Source: Microbacterium sp. STN6
Lineage (GTDB): Bacteria; Actinomycetota; Actinomycetes; Actinomycetales; Microbacteriaceae
Reading direction: 5' to 3'
Length of the DNA: 64,000 nt
NCBI RefSeq assembly: GCF_026410545.1
Contig: NZ_JAPMIT010000001.1
Coordinates: forward strand, 558,001-622,000
In this document: positions 1-7,996 of the stretch, one piece after another
Layout: the number at the start of each line of letters is the position of its first letter
How positions within the stretch are numbered: the stretch's first letter is position 1
The notes under the pieces: generated by a model
Told to the model about the DNA's origin: nothing
Databases searched by the model: none
The model's input: only the letters and a program-made list of their open reading frames with translations
Translations under genes and position numbers: made by a program

Positions 1-649
1 CTCGCCGACCGCCTCCGGCCGCCCGAGCAGGCCGGCGAACGCGACGGCGAAGTCGGTGTTGTGGGTGATCGTCCAGAGGCTGGTGCCGTCGCCGTGCACG
101 ACGACGGGGGCACCCCGCAGCATCCGATCGATGTCGGTGAAGCCGCCCATGGTGGGAAGTGCCGTGCGGTCGTATGTGTGTGACGGCCGCACGATGGTGG
201 CGGGGAACCCGCGCTCTCGATACGCCTCGACGAGCACGTCTTCACACGCGATCTTGTCGCGCGAGTACTGCCAGAACGGGTTGCGCAGTGGCGTCGACTC
301 GGTGATGGGCAGGCGCGACGGCGGCGTCTGATACGCCGAGGCCGAGCTGATAAACACGTACTGGCCGGTCCGGCCCTCGAAGAGTTCGAGGTCGGCCTGC
401 ACATGCTCGGGAGCGAAGGCCACGAACTCCGCGACGGTGTCGAACTCGCGGCCGCCGAGCGCCTCGCGCACGCTGTCAGGCGAGCGGATATCGCCGCGAA
501 CGCTCTCGACATCATCCGGCAGCGGCCGAGTACTCGATTCGCCCCGGTTCAGCACCGTGACGGCGAGGCCCCTCGCCTGGGCTTGCCTGACGCATGCCGA
601 ACTGATGATTCCTGTGCCGCCGATGAAGAGAACCGAGCCCTGTGCCATA
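1..649 (-). CDS. NAD-dependent epimerase/dehydratase (SDR family), 3' end cut by window edge
   Basis: Only the first 216 residues or so are present; the gene runs off the left edge. The protein starts MAQGSVLFIGGTGIIS, a Rossmann dinucleotide-binding loop with the GGTGIIS motif at residues 10–16. A YSRDK sequence (Tyr128, Lys132) matches the YxxxK catalytic pair of extended short-chain dehydrogenases, and SSASAY just upstream fits the usual catalytic Ser/Thr region. The family converts or reduces nucleotide sugars or similar substrates in the cytoplasm; the substrate cannot be told from this fragment. The ATG at 649 is chosen because the Rossmann motif follows at the normal distance. The next gene downstream in the window (660–1124) is on the same strand, 10 bp away, so this gene may end the operon that starts at the hemerythrin gene. 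Confidence 0.85.
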
Positions 650-659
650 GGGCAAGAGC

Positions 660-1124
660 CTACGCGCGCAGGTGAGCCAGTGTGAGGCCCACGGGGATGC
701 TGACGAGCAGGATCGCCGTCAGAGCCCGATACACCCACAGCCACCAGCGGTGGGCGGCGGCAGCGCCTCGAACGGCGAGAAGGAACAGAATGAGCGCGAT
801 CACGAGCAGCACACCGCCCGCGTCGACGGCGAAGGGCAGGCTGGCGGCGGTTCCGGCGAGCACGGCGGCGTTGCCCGCGTTCCAGAACACCGTCTCGGCC
901 ACGATGATGCCGCTCGATACCGGGCGCGGGGCGAGCGGCTGCTGCAGTGCGCCGTACGCGACCTGCGCGACGCCGGCCACGAGCACCAGGTACGCCGCGG
1001 CCCACGAGCCGACGGCGAGAGAGAGCGGGTCCGTGACGGCGGCGACCAGGCCGCCGGCGATCACGCATGCGACGCCGATCGTCATCATGACGATCGAGGC
1101 CGGCCGGCGCGTGAGCGCGCTCAC
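660..1124 (-). CDS. Small multi-pass membrane protein of unknown function
   Basis: A 154-residue hydrophobic protein with four or five predicted membrane segments (about residues 11–30, 38–60, 72–95, 101–118, 128–150). I do not recognise a family. I chose the GTG at 1124 because it overlaps the stop of the hemerythrin gene in a GTGA arrangement, which suggests translational coupling. A longer reading frame from an ATG at 1214 would add an Arg-rich, low-complexity extension that lies entirely inside the upstream gene and looks like a shadow. The coupling suggests a function linked to the hemerythrin-like protein, but nothing in the sequence shows what it is. Confidence 0.65.
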   Translation of the reverse strand: MSALTRRPASIVMMTIGVACVIAGGLVAAVTDPLSLAVGSWAAAYLVLVAGVAQVAYGALQQPLAPRPVSSGIIVAETVFWNAGNAAVLAGTAASLPFAVDAGGVLLVIALILFLLAVRGAAAAHRWWLWVYRALTAILLVSIPVGLTLAHLRA

Positions 1125-1672
1125 CGCGGGAGACCGGCGTCGACGGGTGAGGCGGCCGAGGCGGCCGAGTCGGCGGCCAACCCCGCGCTCGTGGCCGGCT
1201 CCAGGCGCTGCCACAACGCGGCGATCGACTGGCTCCTCGCGAACGCAAGGTACGGCAGCAGCTCATCCCGCTCGCGCTGAAGATGATGCTCTATGGCCGA
1301 GCGCAGCATGACCGCAGCCGCGCCCGCCTCGTGGGGATCGTCGAGCGTCGTGAGGTCGGCGAGCCGATCGCGCACAAGAGCGAGATCGCGCTCGAGGACG
1401 GCCTGCAGCATCCGCCCCTCGTCTGTCTCGGGCAGGGCGGGGTAGAGCACCTCGGCCTCCCGCTCGACGTAGGGCAGAACGTGCCCGGCGCACCAGGTGA
1501 CCAGAGCGCTGCGCGCGGCGTAGCGGGCGCCGCTCGCGCGCTCACCGCGAACGGTGTTCAGAAAGTGCAGGGTCTTGACGGCGGTCGTGGCCGCGAGCTC
1601 GGTGTGATGGCGGGCGATCGCCTGAGCGGCGTCGGCGTCTGCCGTGTTCGCCGCGAGCACGAGAGGACTCAT
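1121..1672 (-). CDS. Hemerythrin-like (HHE domain) cytosolic protein
   Basis: The 183-residue protein has spaced His/Glu metal-ligand motifs typical of HHE cation-binding proteins: HHTEL at residues 22–26, a second helix with GHVLPYVEREAE, and a C-terminal AIEHHLQRERDEL. Such proteins hold a di-iron centre and bind oxygen or nitric oxide or act in iron or redox sensing; the ligand here is unknown. The last 25 residues are Ala/Ser-rich and probably disordered. The gene is followed by an overlapping membrane protein gene. Upstream, a TACTTT hexamer sits six bases before the ATG with no ribosome binding site, so the transcript may be leaderless. Confidence 0.8.
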   Translation of the reverse strand: MSPLVLAANTADADAAQAIARHHTELAATTAVKTLHFLNTVRGERASGARYAARSALVTWCAGHVLPYVEREAEVLYPALPETDEGRMLQAVLERDLALVRDRLADLTTLDDPHEAGAAAVMLRSAIEHHLQRERDELLPYLAFARSQSIAALWQRLEPATSAGLAADSAASAASPVDAGLPR

Positions 1673-1678
1673 GGGTTA

Positions 1679-1684
1679 AAAGTA
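1679..1684 (-). promoter_or_regulatory. Putative -10 element of the hemerythrin gene
   Basis: On the minus strand TACTTT fits the TANNNT consensus and lies six bases before the ATG at 1672, close enough for a leaderless transcript. A TTTAACC heptamer occurs twice, once overlapping this element and once about 19 bp upstream, which could be a regulator site. No convincing -35 box is visible. Confidence 0.4.
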
Positions 1685-1735
1685 GCAGTCTCCGGTTAAA
1701 TGGGGGCGGTCGTGACACGAATGCAACGGATGCGC

Positions 1736-2926
1736 TCAGCCGCGCGTGCAGTGCCCCGAATCCGCGGTCGTGGTGTCACTCGCGGCGCCCTGCGCGACGG
1801 GGCCGAGTACCGACATCGCCAGGGCATAGCCGATCGGCCGGTCGTCGGCGGAGGTCGCGAAGACCACGCCAGCGACCGCGCCGGAACGTGTCAGCAGCGG
1901 CCCACCCGAGTTGCCCTGCTGCACGTCGGCCGCGAGCGTGTAGATCTCCATGGTCGTCTGGGACGACTTGTAGATGTCCTGCACGCTCGCGTCGGCGACG
2001 CTGCGCACCGCGGCGGGCTTCGACTGGAACGGACCGCCGAGAGGGTAGCCATCGAAGACCGCGCTGTCCCCGTCTTTCAACGTCTGCGCCAGGGGCAGTG
2101 CCGGCGTGCCGAGACCGTCGACGGCGATGACCGCGAGGTCGTGCTTCGGGTCGAAGTACACGATGCGGCCGGTGCGAGACGAACCATCCGGCGCCTGCAC
2201 GACGGGCTGGCTGACGCCCGCCACCACGTGCGCGTTCGTCACCACGCGCCCGGGAGCGACGACGAAGCCGGAACCGGATTGGGTCTGGCTGCACGCGAAC
2301 GCGACGCCGGTGATCTTGACCACGCTGCGTGCCGCCTTCGTCAGCGCGGGCGTGTCGGTGTCGATGTCGGGCGGTGTGGATGGCGCGGAGGGCGAGACGA
2401 TGTCGATGACGCGACCGGTCGCATCCTTGACCACGAACGCTCGAAGCTGCGCGAGACCCTGCTGCACGGGGGCCGGGGTGAGGGCGTTGATGCTCTTCAG
2501 CACGGCCGACGAGCCGATGGCGTTCGAGAGCGGCGGGATGCCGAGCGACGAGATTCCGAACGCGAGCATCGACATGAGCAGCGCAGCCACGACGACGTCG
2601 ACGGCCGCCCCGGCGACCCGGTCGACGACGCGCAGGGGTGTGCGGTGCACTCCGCGGCGAAGCGCGCGGCCGACGGCGCTGCCGAGCGCGTGGCCCGCGC
2701 CAAGCAGAATGGCTGCGACCAGCAGCACGATCGCGACCCGCCAGGCACTGTCGGCCACGGCCGCGTTCACGAGCGGGATGACGAAGAACGCCGCAATGGC
2801 CCCGACGACGATGCCGATGATGCCGCCGAGGCTCAGGACCAGGCCGCTGCGGAACCCGTGGAAGAGGTAGCCGATGAGAACGACGACGAGCGCGATGTCG
2901 AGGATGACCGAGCCGGACATACACAC
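1736..2926 (-). CDS. MarP-like membrane serine protease (CvpA domain plus trypsin-like domain)
   Basis: 396 residues. The N-terminal half has four hydrophobic segments (about 6–27, 29–51, 62–82, 105–129) of the CvpA/colicin V production type. The C-terminal half is a periplasmic-side S1C trypsin-like protease with the catalytic triad visible as His233 (TNAHVV), Asp263 (HDLAV) and Ser340 (GNSGGP). Cys212 and Cys393 flank the protease domain at nearly the same places as the redox-sensitive disulfide known for MarP of Mycobacterium tuberculosis, so that disulfide is probably conserved. MarP there is needed for acid and oxidative stress survival and processes a peptidoglycan hydrolase; a similar envelope-stress role is inferred. 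Start could be the Met at 2926 or the Met two codons later. Confidence 0.9.
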   Translation of the reverse strand: MCMSGSVILDIALVVVLIGYLFHGFRSGLVLSLGGIIGIVVGAIAAFFVIPLVNAAVADSAWRVAIVLLVAAILLGAGHALGSAVGRALRRGVHRTPLRVVDRVAGAAVDVVVAALLMSMLAFGISSLGIPPLSNAIGSSAVLKSINALTPAPVQQGLAQLRAFVVKDATGRVIDIVSPSAPSTPPDIDTDTPALTKAARSVVKITGVAFACSQTQSGSGFVVAPGRVVTNAHVVAGVSQPVVQAPDGSSRTGRIVYFDPKHDLAVIAVDGLGTPALPLAQTLKDGDSAVFDGYPLGGPFQSKPAAVRSVADASVQDIYKSSQTTMEIYTLAADVQQGNSGGPLLTRSGAVAGVVFATSADDRPIGYALAMSVLGPVAQGAASDTTTADSGHCTRG

Positions 2927-2950
2927 CTCTCGGCCAGGGGATCACCGGTG

Positions 2951-3023
2951 TGCCCCCAGTAGGATTTGAACCTACGGCCTTCTGCTCCGGAGGCAGACGC
3001 TCTATCCCCTGAGCTATGGGGGC
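2951..3023 (-). tRNA. tRNA-Arg (anticodon CCG)
   Basis: The minus strand folds into a cloverleaf: a seven-pair acceptor stem GCCCCCA/TGGGGGC, a D arm containing AGCTCAGGGGATAGAGC, an anticodon stem TCTGC/GCAGA with loop CTCCGGA giving anticodon CCG, and a T arm with GTTCAAATC. The discriminator base is A and no CCA end is encoded. CCG reads the CGG arginine codon. It lies 24 bp upstream of the MarP-like gene on the same strand. Confidence 0.95.
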
Positions 3024-3081
3024 CAGGAGTTGCTCGAATCACATTAGCACCCGCAGCACGCGGCCTTTCGGTGCTCCCCGA

Positions 3082-3723
3082 TCAGCTCGCGGGCAGGTTG
3101 CCGAGCATGTCCGAGATCCACGGCGCCGGCTCCCCGGGCTCGAGGAACGTGGTCGACGTGCCGACGATCCAGTACCCGTGGCTGAATACCTGCACCTCAC
3201 CGACGCCGCCGCGGGCCGTGAAGTAGCCCTCGACCTCCGGTGGCACCCCGTAGGTCGGTACGGCGTCGCTTGAGCTGATCGCCTTGTCCTTCAGGGCGTC
3301 GAGTTCGGATGCCGCGGGCCGGGCCACTGCGAAGGCGATCTTGTCGTTGCTCGTCTGGTTCATCCACCCGCATGCCACGCCGGCGTCAGCGACGATCGTG
3401 GCGGCGAGCGAGTCCTTCTCGGGTGCGTACGCGGGGTCGGTGCCGATATTGGGGCCGGCGCCCGGCAGCGCATACACCTGGTCGCGGGTCATCAGCTGGT
3501 CGCAGCTGAGGGTGACGGGCGTCGGTTTGGGCGTCGGGGTCGAACTCGCCACGGGCGGATCTGAATGGGTCTTCCCTGGCTTCGCCTTGCTTGTGGTCGA
3601 CGAGCTGGGCGAATGCGTCGTCTCCGGAGTGCTCGCGCAGGCGGCGAGAAGTGCGGTGCCGACCAGGCCGAGAACGGCGGCGGCGATGAGGCGGGAAGCC
3701 AGAGGGCGGTGCGTGGCAGCCAA
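3082..3723 (-). CDS. Secreted lipoprotein of unknown function
   Basis: From a TTG at 3723 the protein is 213 residues with a lipoprotein signal peptide: two arginines, a hydrophobic core and the lipobox LLAAC with Cys29. A Ser/Thr/Pro/Lys-rich linker (roughly residues 30–70) follows, then a globular domain of about 140 residues with two cysteines (CDQLMTRDQVY and VACGWMN). I do not recognise the domain; its pattern resembles actinobacterial DUF3558-like lipoproteins, but this is only a resemblance. The TTG is preferred because GAAGG lies eight bases upstream and it gives a normal signal peptide. An open frame reaches back to an ATG at 3864, but that would place about 47 unlikely residues before the signal peptide. 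Confidence 0.7.
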   Translation of the reverse strand: MAATHRPLASRLIAAAVLGLVGTALLAACASTPETTHSPSSSTTSKAKPGKTHSDPPVASSTPTPKPTPVTLSCDQLMTRDQVYALPGAGPNIGTDPAYAPEKDSLAATIVADAGVACGWMNQTSNDKIAFAVARPAASELDALKDKAISSSDAVPTYGVPPEVEGYFTARGGVGEVQVFSHGYWIVGTSTTFLEPGEPAPWISDMLGNLPAS

Positions 3724-3921
3724 TGCGGTGACCTTCGTGAGTGATCGCGGTGCGAGGGGCGCGACGACACCGATCCGGGCCGCCACGCGTGCGACTTTAG
3801 CAAGTCGCGCCGACAGATGGCTCTGTGAGGCGCCGACCTGCATACGAATCGTGACAAATGGCACGGCGGCGGCCTACGCCAGAGCCGCTCGATCTCCAAC
3901 GGGCACTCAGGCCGCAGCCCA

Positions 3922-3927
3922 TAGAAT
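3922..3927 (+). promoter_or_regulatory. Putative -10 element of argS
   Basis: TAGAAT matches the -10 consensus and ends eight bases before the GTG at 3936. No ribosome binding site is visible between them, so argS may be translated from a leaderless transcript. No clear -35 box is present. Confidence 0.45.
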
Positions 3928-3935
3928 CGATCCTT

Positions 3936-5630
3936 GTGACTCCCGCCGAACTTGCCGCCGCCCTCCTCGACATCGTCCGTGACGTTCTCGAGGGCCGACG
4001 CGCTGCCGCGTCGGCCGGTGCACCCCAGGCTGCAGCAGAGAACGTCGGGGTCGCGGCATCCGATGTCACGCTGGAGCGCCCGAAGAACCGGGAGCACGGC
4101 GATTGGGCGTCGAATGTGGCCATGCGGCTCGCGAAGCGCATCGGTGCGAACCCGCGGGAGCTGGCCGGGGAGATCGCCGAGAGGGCGCGCTCGCTCGACG
4201 GCGTCGCCTCCGCCGAGGTCGCCGGCCCGGGCTTTATCAACCTGCGCCTCGACGCCGGTGCCGCCGGCCGGCTGGCGAAGACCATCGTGGATGCGGGGGA
4301 CGCGTACGGCAACAACGACGCGCTCGCCGGGCACCGCATCAACCTCGAGTTCGTCTCGGCGAACCCCACGGGCCCGCTGCACATCGGCCACACCCGGTGG
4401 GCCGCGCTCGGCGACGCGATCGCCCGCGTGCTGAAGGCATCCGGTGCGGATCTCGCCAGCGAGTACTACATCAACGACGCCGGCAATCAGATGAACGTGT
4501 TCGGCCTCTCGGTGCTCGCCGCGGCCAAGGGCGAGCCGACGCCCGAGAACGGGTATCCAGGGGCGTACATCGCCGCTCTCGCCAACGACGTGCTCGAGCG
4601 GGTGCCCGATCTGCTCTCGAAGCCGCACGACGAGGCTGTCGCCATCGCACGCGAGGAGGCGTACGCGCTGCAGCTCGCCGAGATCGAGCGCTCTCTGGCC
4701 GCGTTCAACGTGCACTTCGACGTGTGGTTCTCCGAGCGCACCCTGCACGAGGCGGGCGAGGCGGGAGCGAGCGCGATCGACGAGGCCGTCGAGCGGCTGC
4801 GCGCCCAGGGCCACGTGTTCGATCGCGACGGCGCCGTGTGGGTGCGCACGACCGACTTCGGCGACGACAAGGATCGGGTGATCCGCCGCTCCAACGGCGT
4901 GTACACGTACTTCGCGGCCGATGCCGCGTACTACCTCAACAAGGGCGATCGGGGTTTCGGGCACAAGATCTACCTGCTCGGCGCCGACCACCACGGCTAC
5001 GTGCACCGGCTCAAGGCCCTCGCGGGCGCAGCCGGTGACGACCCCGAGCACGACATCGAGGTGCTCATCGGCCAGCTGGTCAGCGTCAACGGTGCGCGGC
5101 TTTCCAAGCGTGCAGGCAACATCATCGAGTTGAACGACCTGCGCGAATGGCTCGGCACGGATGCGCTGCGCTATTCGCTCGCCCGGTATCCGGCCGACTC
5201 GCCGCTCGCCCTCGACCCCGACCAGCTGCGCAAGCGCACCAACGACAACCCTGTCTTCTACGTGCAGTACGCCCACGCGCGCACGTGCTCGGTGGCGCGC
5301 AACGCCACGGCGGCCGGCGTGGACCGCAGCGAGTTCGCTCCCGAGGAGCTCACGCACGAGACGGAATCCGCTCTTCTCGGCGCGCTGCAGGAGTTCCCTC
5401 GCATCGTCGCGCTCGCGGCGCAGCTGCGCGAGCCGCACCGCGTCGCGCGCTACGCCGAGGAGATCGCCGGCCTGTACCACCGCTGGTACGACAACTGCCG
5501 GGTGATTCCGCTCGGCGACGAGCCCGTGACGGCGCTGCACCGCACGCGCCTGTGGCTCAACGACGCCACGGGCCAGGTGATCCGCAACGCGCTCGGCCTG
5601 CTCGGCGTCTCCGCCCCGGAGCGGATGTAG
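3936..5630 (+). CDS. argS: Arginyl-tRNA synthetase
   Basis: A 564-residue class I aminoacyl-tRNA synthetase that charges tRNA-Arg with arginine in the cytoplasm. The HIGH signature is exact at residues 149–152 within [14 protein letters not shown], the KMSKS-equivalent is LSKRAGN, and the N-terminal Arg-tRNA synthetase add-on domain precedes the catalytic core ([22 protein letters not shown]). The C-terminal anticodon-binding domain carries the usual [10 protein letters not shown]-like stretch ([10 protein letters not shown]). The GTG at 3936 gives the normal family length; the open frame extends to 3858 but the extra 26 residues look non-coding. The downstream DUF2993 gene begins two bases after its stop. 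A tRNA-Arg gene lies about 1 kb away on the other strand. Confidence 0.97.
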   Translation: MTPAELAAALLDIVRDVLEGRRAAASAGAPQAAAENVGVAASDVTLERPKNREHGDWASNVAMRLAKRIGANPRELAGEIAERARSLDGVASAEVAGPGFINLRLDAGAAGRLAKTIVDAGDAYGNNDALAGHRINLEFVSANPTGPLHIGHTRWAALGDAIARVLKASGADLASEYYINDAGNQMNVFGLSVLAAAKGEPTPENGYPGAYIAALANDVLERVPDLLSKPHDEAVAIAREEAYALQLAEIERSLAAFNVHFDVWFSERTLHEAGEAGASAIDEAVERLRAQGHVFDRDGAVWVRTTDFGDDKDRVIRRSNGVYTYFAADAAYYLNKGDRGFGHKIYLLGADHHGYVHRLKALAGAAGDDPEHDIEVLIGQLVSVNGARLSKRAGNIIELNDLREWLGTDALRYSLARYPADSPLALDPDQLRKRTNDNPVFYVQYAHARTCSVARNATAAGVDRSEFAPEELTHETESALLGALQEFPRIVALAAQLREPHRVARYAEEIAGLYHRWYDNCRVIPLGDEPVTALHRTRLWLNDATGQVIRNALGLLGVSAPERM

Positions 5631-5632
5631 CG

Positions 5633-6436
5633 ATGACCGACATCGGTTCGCTCGAGGATCTCTTTGCCGAACCAGGCGAGCAGCGCCCCCGGCGACGCCG
5701 GCGCGCGTGGCTGATCGGCCTCGGCGTGACCCTGGGCTTGCTCGTCTTGATCGGCATCGCGGCCGTGCTCGTCGACAACGGCCTGCGCGGGGCCGCGGAA
5801 GCCGCGGCCGCCACCCAGATCGAGAAGCGGCTGCCCGCCGGTGTCACGGGCGACGTCGACGTGCACATCGGCGGTGGCTCCTTCATTCTGCAGTACCTCG
5901 GCGGCTCATTCGATGACGTTCGCGTCGATGCACCCGACCTCAGAATCGGCGGCGACCGCGTCCCGGTGCACCTGGTCGCCCACGGCGTCTCAAGCGACCT
6001 CTCCGCGCCGGTGAAGCACGTGACGGCGAGGGTCGCCCTCGGCCAGGACGCGCTCAACCACCTGGTTCAGGTTCCTATCGCGACCGGCGGCATCACCCTC
6101 GGGCACGGCACCTTCGCCCTCAGCGGGTCGAAGAGCGTGGCTGGCCTCACCCTGAGCTTCAGCCTGAGCGCCATACCGAAGGCCGACGGCGACCACCTTC
6201 TGCTTGCCCCGACCGCGGCCAAAGTGACCACCGGCCCCGCCGGTCTCGACTTCTCGTCGGTGATCAGAGACCTCATGGCGAGCGGTCCCATTCCCGTCTG
6301 TCTCGCCACACAGCTGCCCAAAGGCGTCGAGCTGAGCCACATCCAGGTCACGCCGGAGGCGGCGACGCTCACGTTCACGGCGCACGATCTGCCCCTCACC
6401 GGTTCGGCGCTCAGCTCGCGAGGCACCTGCAGCTGA
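5633..6436 (+). CDS. LmeA-like membrane-anchored lipid-binding protein (DUF2993)
   Basis: 267 residues: a short acidic cytoplasmic tail, an RPRRRRR stretch, one membrane anchor at about residues 26–47, and an extracytoplasmic β-rich domain. The pattern (AAATQIEKRLP, then FILQYLGGSFDDVRVDAPDL and a later GSKSVAGLTLSFSL) resembles DUF2993 proteins, whose mycobacterial member LmeA binds phospholipids and supports lipomannan maturation. A role in envelope lipid or glycolipid handling is therefore inferred. The ATG starts two bases after the argS stop, so the two genes are probably co-transcribed. The family call rests on overall pattern and actinobacterial context rather than on a diagnostic motif. 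Confidence 0.75.
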   Translation: MTDIGSLEDLFAEPGEQRPRRRRRAWLIGLGVTLGLLVLIGIAAVLVDNGLRGAAEAAAATQIEKRLPAGVTGDVDVHIGGGSFILQYLGGSFDDVRVDAPDLRIGGDRVPVHLVAHGVSSDLSAPVKHVTARVALGQDALNHLVQVPIATGGITLGHGTFALSGSKSVAGLTLSFSLSAIPKADGDHLLLAPTAAKVTTGPAGLDFSSVIRDLMASGPIPVCLATQLPKGVELSHIQVTPEAATLTFTAHDLPLTGSALSSRGTCS

Positions 6437-6577
6437 TTTCGGCCCCGGGCGGCGCTCTCGCTAGACTTTCGCTACCGTGCCCGCCGCGCACACGCGGTGC
6501 ACTGATCGGCTTCAGGGGCCAAGCCGGGCCCGCTCGCCGCGCTCCTCGCCCGATACGAGCACACCTGTGAGGTACCC

Positions 6578-7993
6578 GTGGCCGAAAGCCCGCTCGCACC
6601 CGAATGGCTGCGCCTGCCCGCCGACGCCAACGACCTCGCGCCCGGCCTGTGGCCGCGCACGGCAACACGAGCAGCGGATGGCGCCATTGCCGTCGCCGGT
6701 GTCTCTGCGCCGGCGCTCGCCGCCGCCTTCGGCACCCCCCTCTATGTTCTCGACGAGGCGGACGTTCGCGCGAGGGCGCTCGAGGCCCGGGAGGCGTTCG
6801 AGAGCGCCTTTGCCGGCATCGGTACCAGCGTGCACGTGTACTACGCGGGCAAGGCGTTCCTGAGCACGCAGGTCGCGCGCTGGGTCAGCGACGCGGGCCT
6901 GAACATTGACGTCTGCAGCGGCGGTGAGCTCGCCGTCGCGCTGGCCGCCGACGTGGACGCCGACCGGCTCGGCTTCCATGGCAACAACAAGTCGGCCGCC
7001 GAGATCGAACGAGCCGTCGCCGCCGGCGTCGGTGCGATCGTGATCGACAGCGTGCAGGAGATCGAGCGTGTCGCGAGTGAGGCGGCACGGCAGGGGCGGG
7101 TGCAGCGCGTCCGCCTGCGCGTCAACAGCGGCGTGCACGCGCACACCCACGAGTTCCTGGCGACCGCGCACGAGGATCAGAAGTTCGGCATCGCGCTCGG
7201 CGATGCGGCCTCCGCCGTCGCCGCCATCCGCTCACATGACTCGCTCGAGTTCCTCGGCCTGCACTGCCACATCGGCTCCCAGATCTTCGGGGCTGACGGC
7301 TTCGCCTCGTCCGCGGCCCGCCTGCTCGCGTTGCATGCGCGACTGGTCGAGAGCGGTCCGGTGCCCGAGCTCAATCTCGGCGGCGGCTTCGGCATCGCAT
7401 ACACGACGGCAGACACCCCGACGCCGCTGGGTGAGCTCGCCGAGAGCATCGCCCGCATCGTGGGCGAGGAGTGCGAGAGGCTCGGCATCCGCGTGCCTGT
7501 CGTCGCGTTCGAGCCCGGGCGTGCCATCATCGGCCCGGCCGGCCTCACCCTGTACGAGGTCGGCACGACCAAGGACGTGCCGGTCACGGTGCCGGGCACG
7601 CCGGAGGCGACCGCGGTGCGGCGGTATGTGAGTGTCGACGGCGGCATGAGCGACAACGCCAGGCCTGCCCTTTACGGCGCCGAGTATTCTGTGCGCATCG
7701 CGAGCCGTGTCTCTGAGGCCGAGCCGGCGCTCGTGCGCATTGCGGGCAAGCACTGCGAGTCCGGCGACATCGTGGTCTACGACGACTACCTGCCCTCCGA
7801 CGTCGCGCCTGGCGATCTCGTGGCCGTTCCTGCCACAGGCGCGTACTGCTTCTCGCTCGCCAGCAACTACAACTATCTCGGCCGGCCTCCTGTCGTGGCG
7901 GTGCGCGACGGCGAGGCGCGCGTGATCGTGCGCGGCGAGAGTGAGAGAGACCTGCTCGCGCGGGACGTCAGAATCGACGAGAGGAACGCGTAG
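6578..7993 (+). CDS. lysA: Diaminopimelate decarboxylase
   Basis: A 471-residue fold-type III PLP enzyme that decarboxylates meso-diaminopimelate to lysine, the last step of lysine synthesis. The PLP lysine is Lys92 in YYAGKAFLS; other family motifs are HGNNKS, GLHCHIGSQIF, the glycine-rich NLGGGFGIAY, EPGRAI and the C-terminal CESGD, whose Cys and Glu come from the dimer partner site, followed by GAYCFSLASNYNY. The start is a GTG at 6578 with GAGG seven to eleven bases upstream. It begins a chain of amino-acid genes: hom follows three bases after the stop, then thrC and thrB. The 141-bp upstream gap contains a possible -10 (TAGACT, 6462–6467) but no recognisable riboswitch. Confidence 0.97.
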   Translation: MAESPLAPEWLRLPADANDLAPGLWPRTATRAADGAIAVAGVSAPALAAAFGTPLYVLDEADVRARALEAREAFESAFAGIGTSVHVYYAGKAFLSTQVARWVSDAGLNIDVCSGGELAVALAADVDADRLGFHGNNKSAAEIERAVAAGVGAIVIDSVQEIERVASEAARQGRVQRVRLRVNSGVHAHTHEFLATAHEDQKFGIALGDAASAVAAIRSHDSLEFLGLHCHIGSQIFGADGFASSAARLLALHARLVESGPVPELNLGGGFGIAYTTADTPTPLGELAESIARIVGEECERLGIRVPVVAFEPGRAIIGPAGLTLYEVGTTKDVPVTVPGTPEATAVRRYVSVDGGMSDNARPALYGAEYSVRIASRVSEAEPALVRIAGKHCESGDIVVYDDYLPSDVAPGDLVAVPATGAYCFSLASNYNYLGRPPVVAVRDGEARVIVRGESERDLLARDVRIDERNA

Positions 7994-7996
7994 CAC

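Noticed and set aside
3492-5540. Long open frame of 682 codons on the minus strand opposite argS
   Set aside because: It is the high-GC shadow of argS: composition is Val/Arg/Asp/Gly-rich with no motif, while the plus strand encodes a complete arginyl-tRNA synthetase.
6437-6577. Possible lysine riboswitch or leader peptide before lysA
   Set aside because: No L-box core or short Lys-rich ORF with attenuator hairpins was found in the 141-bp region.
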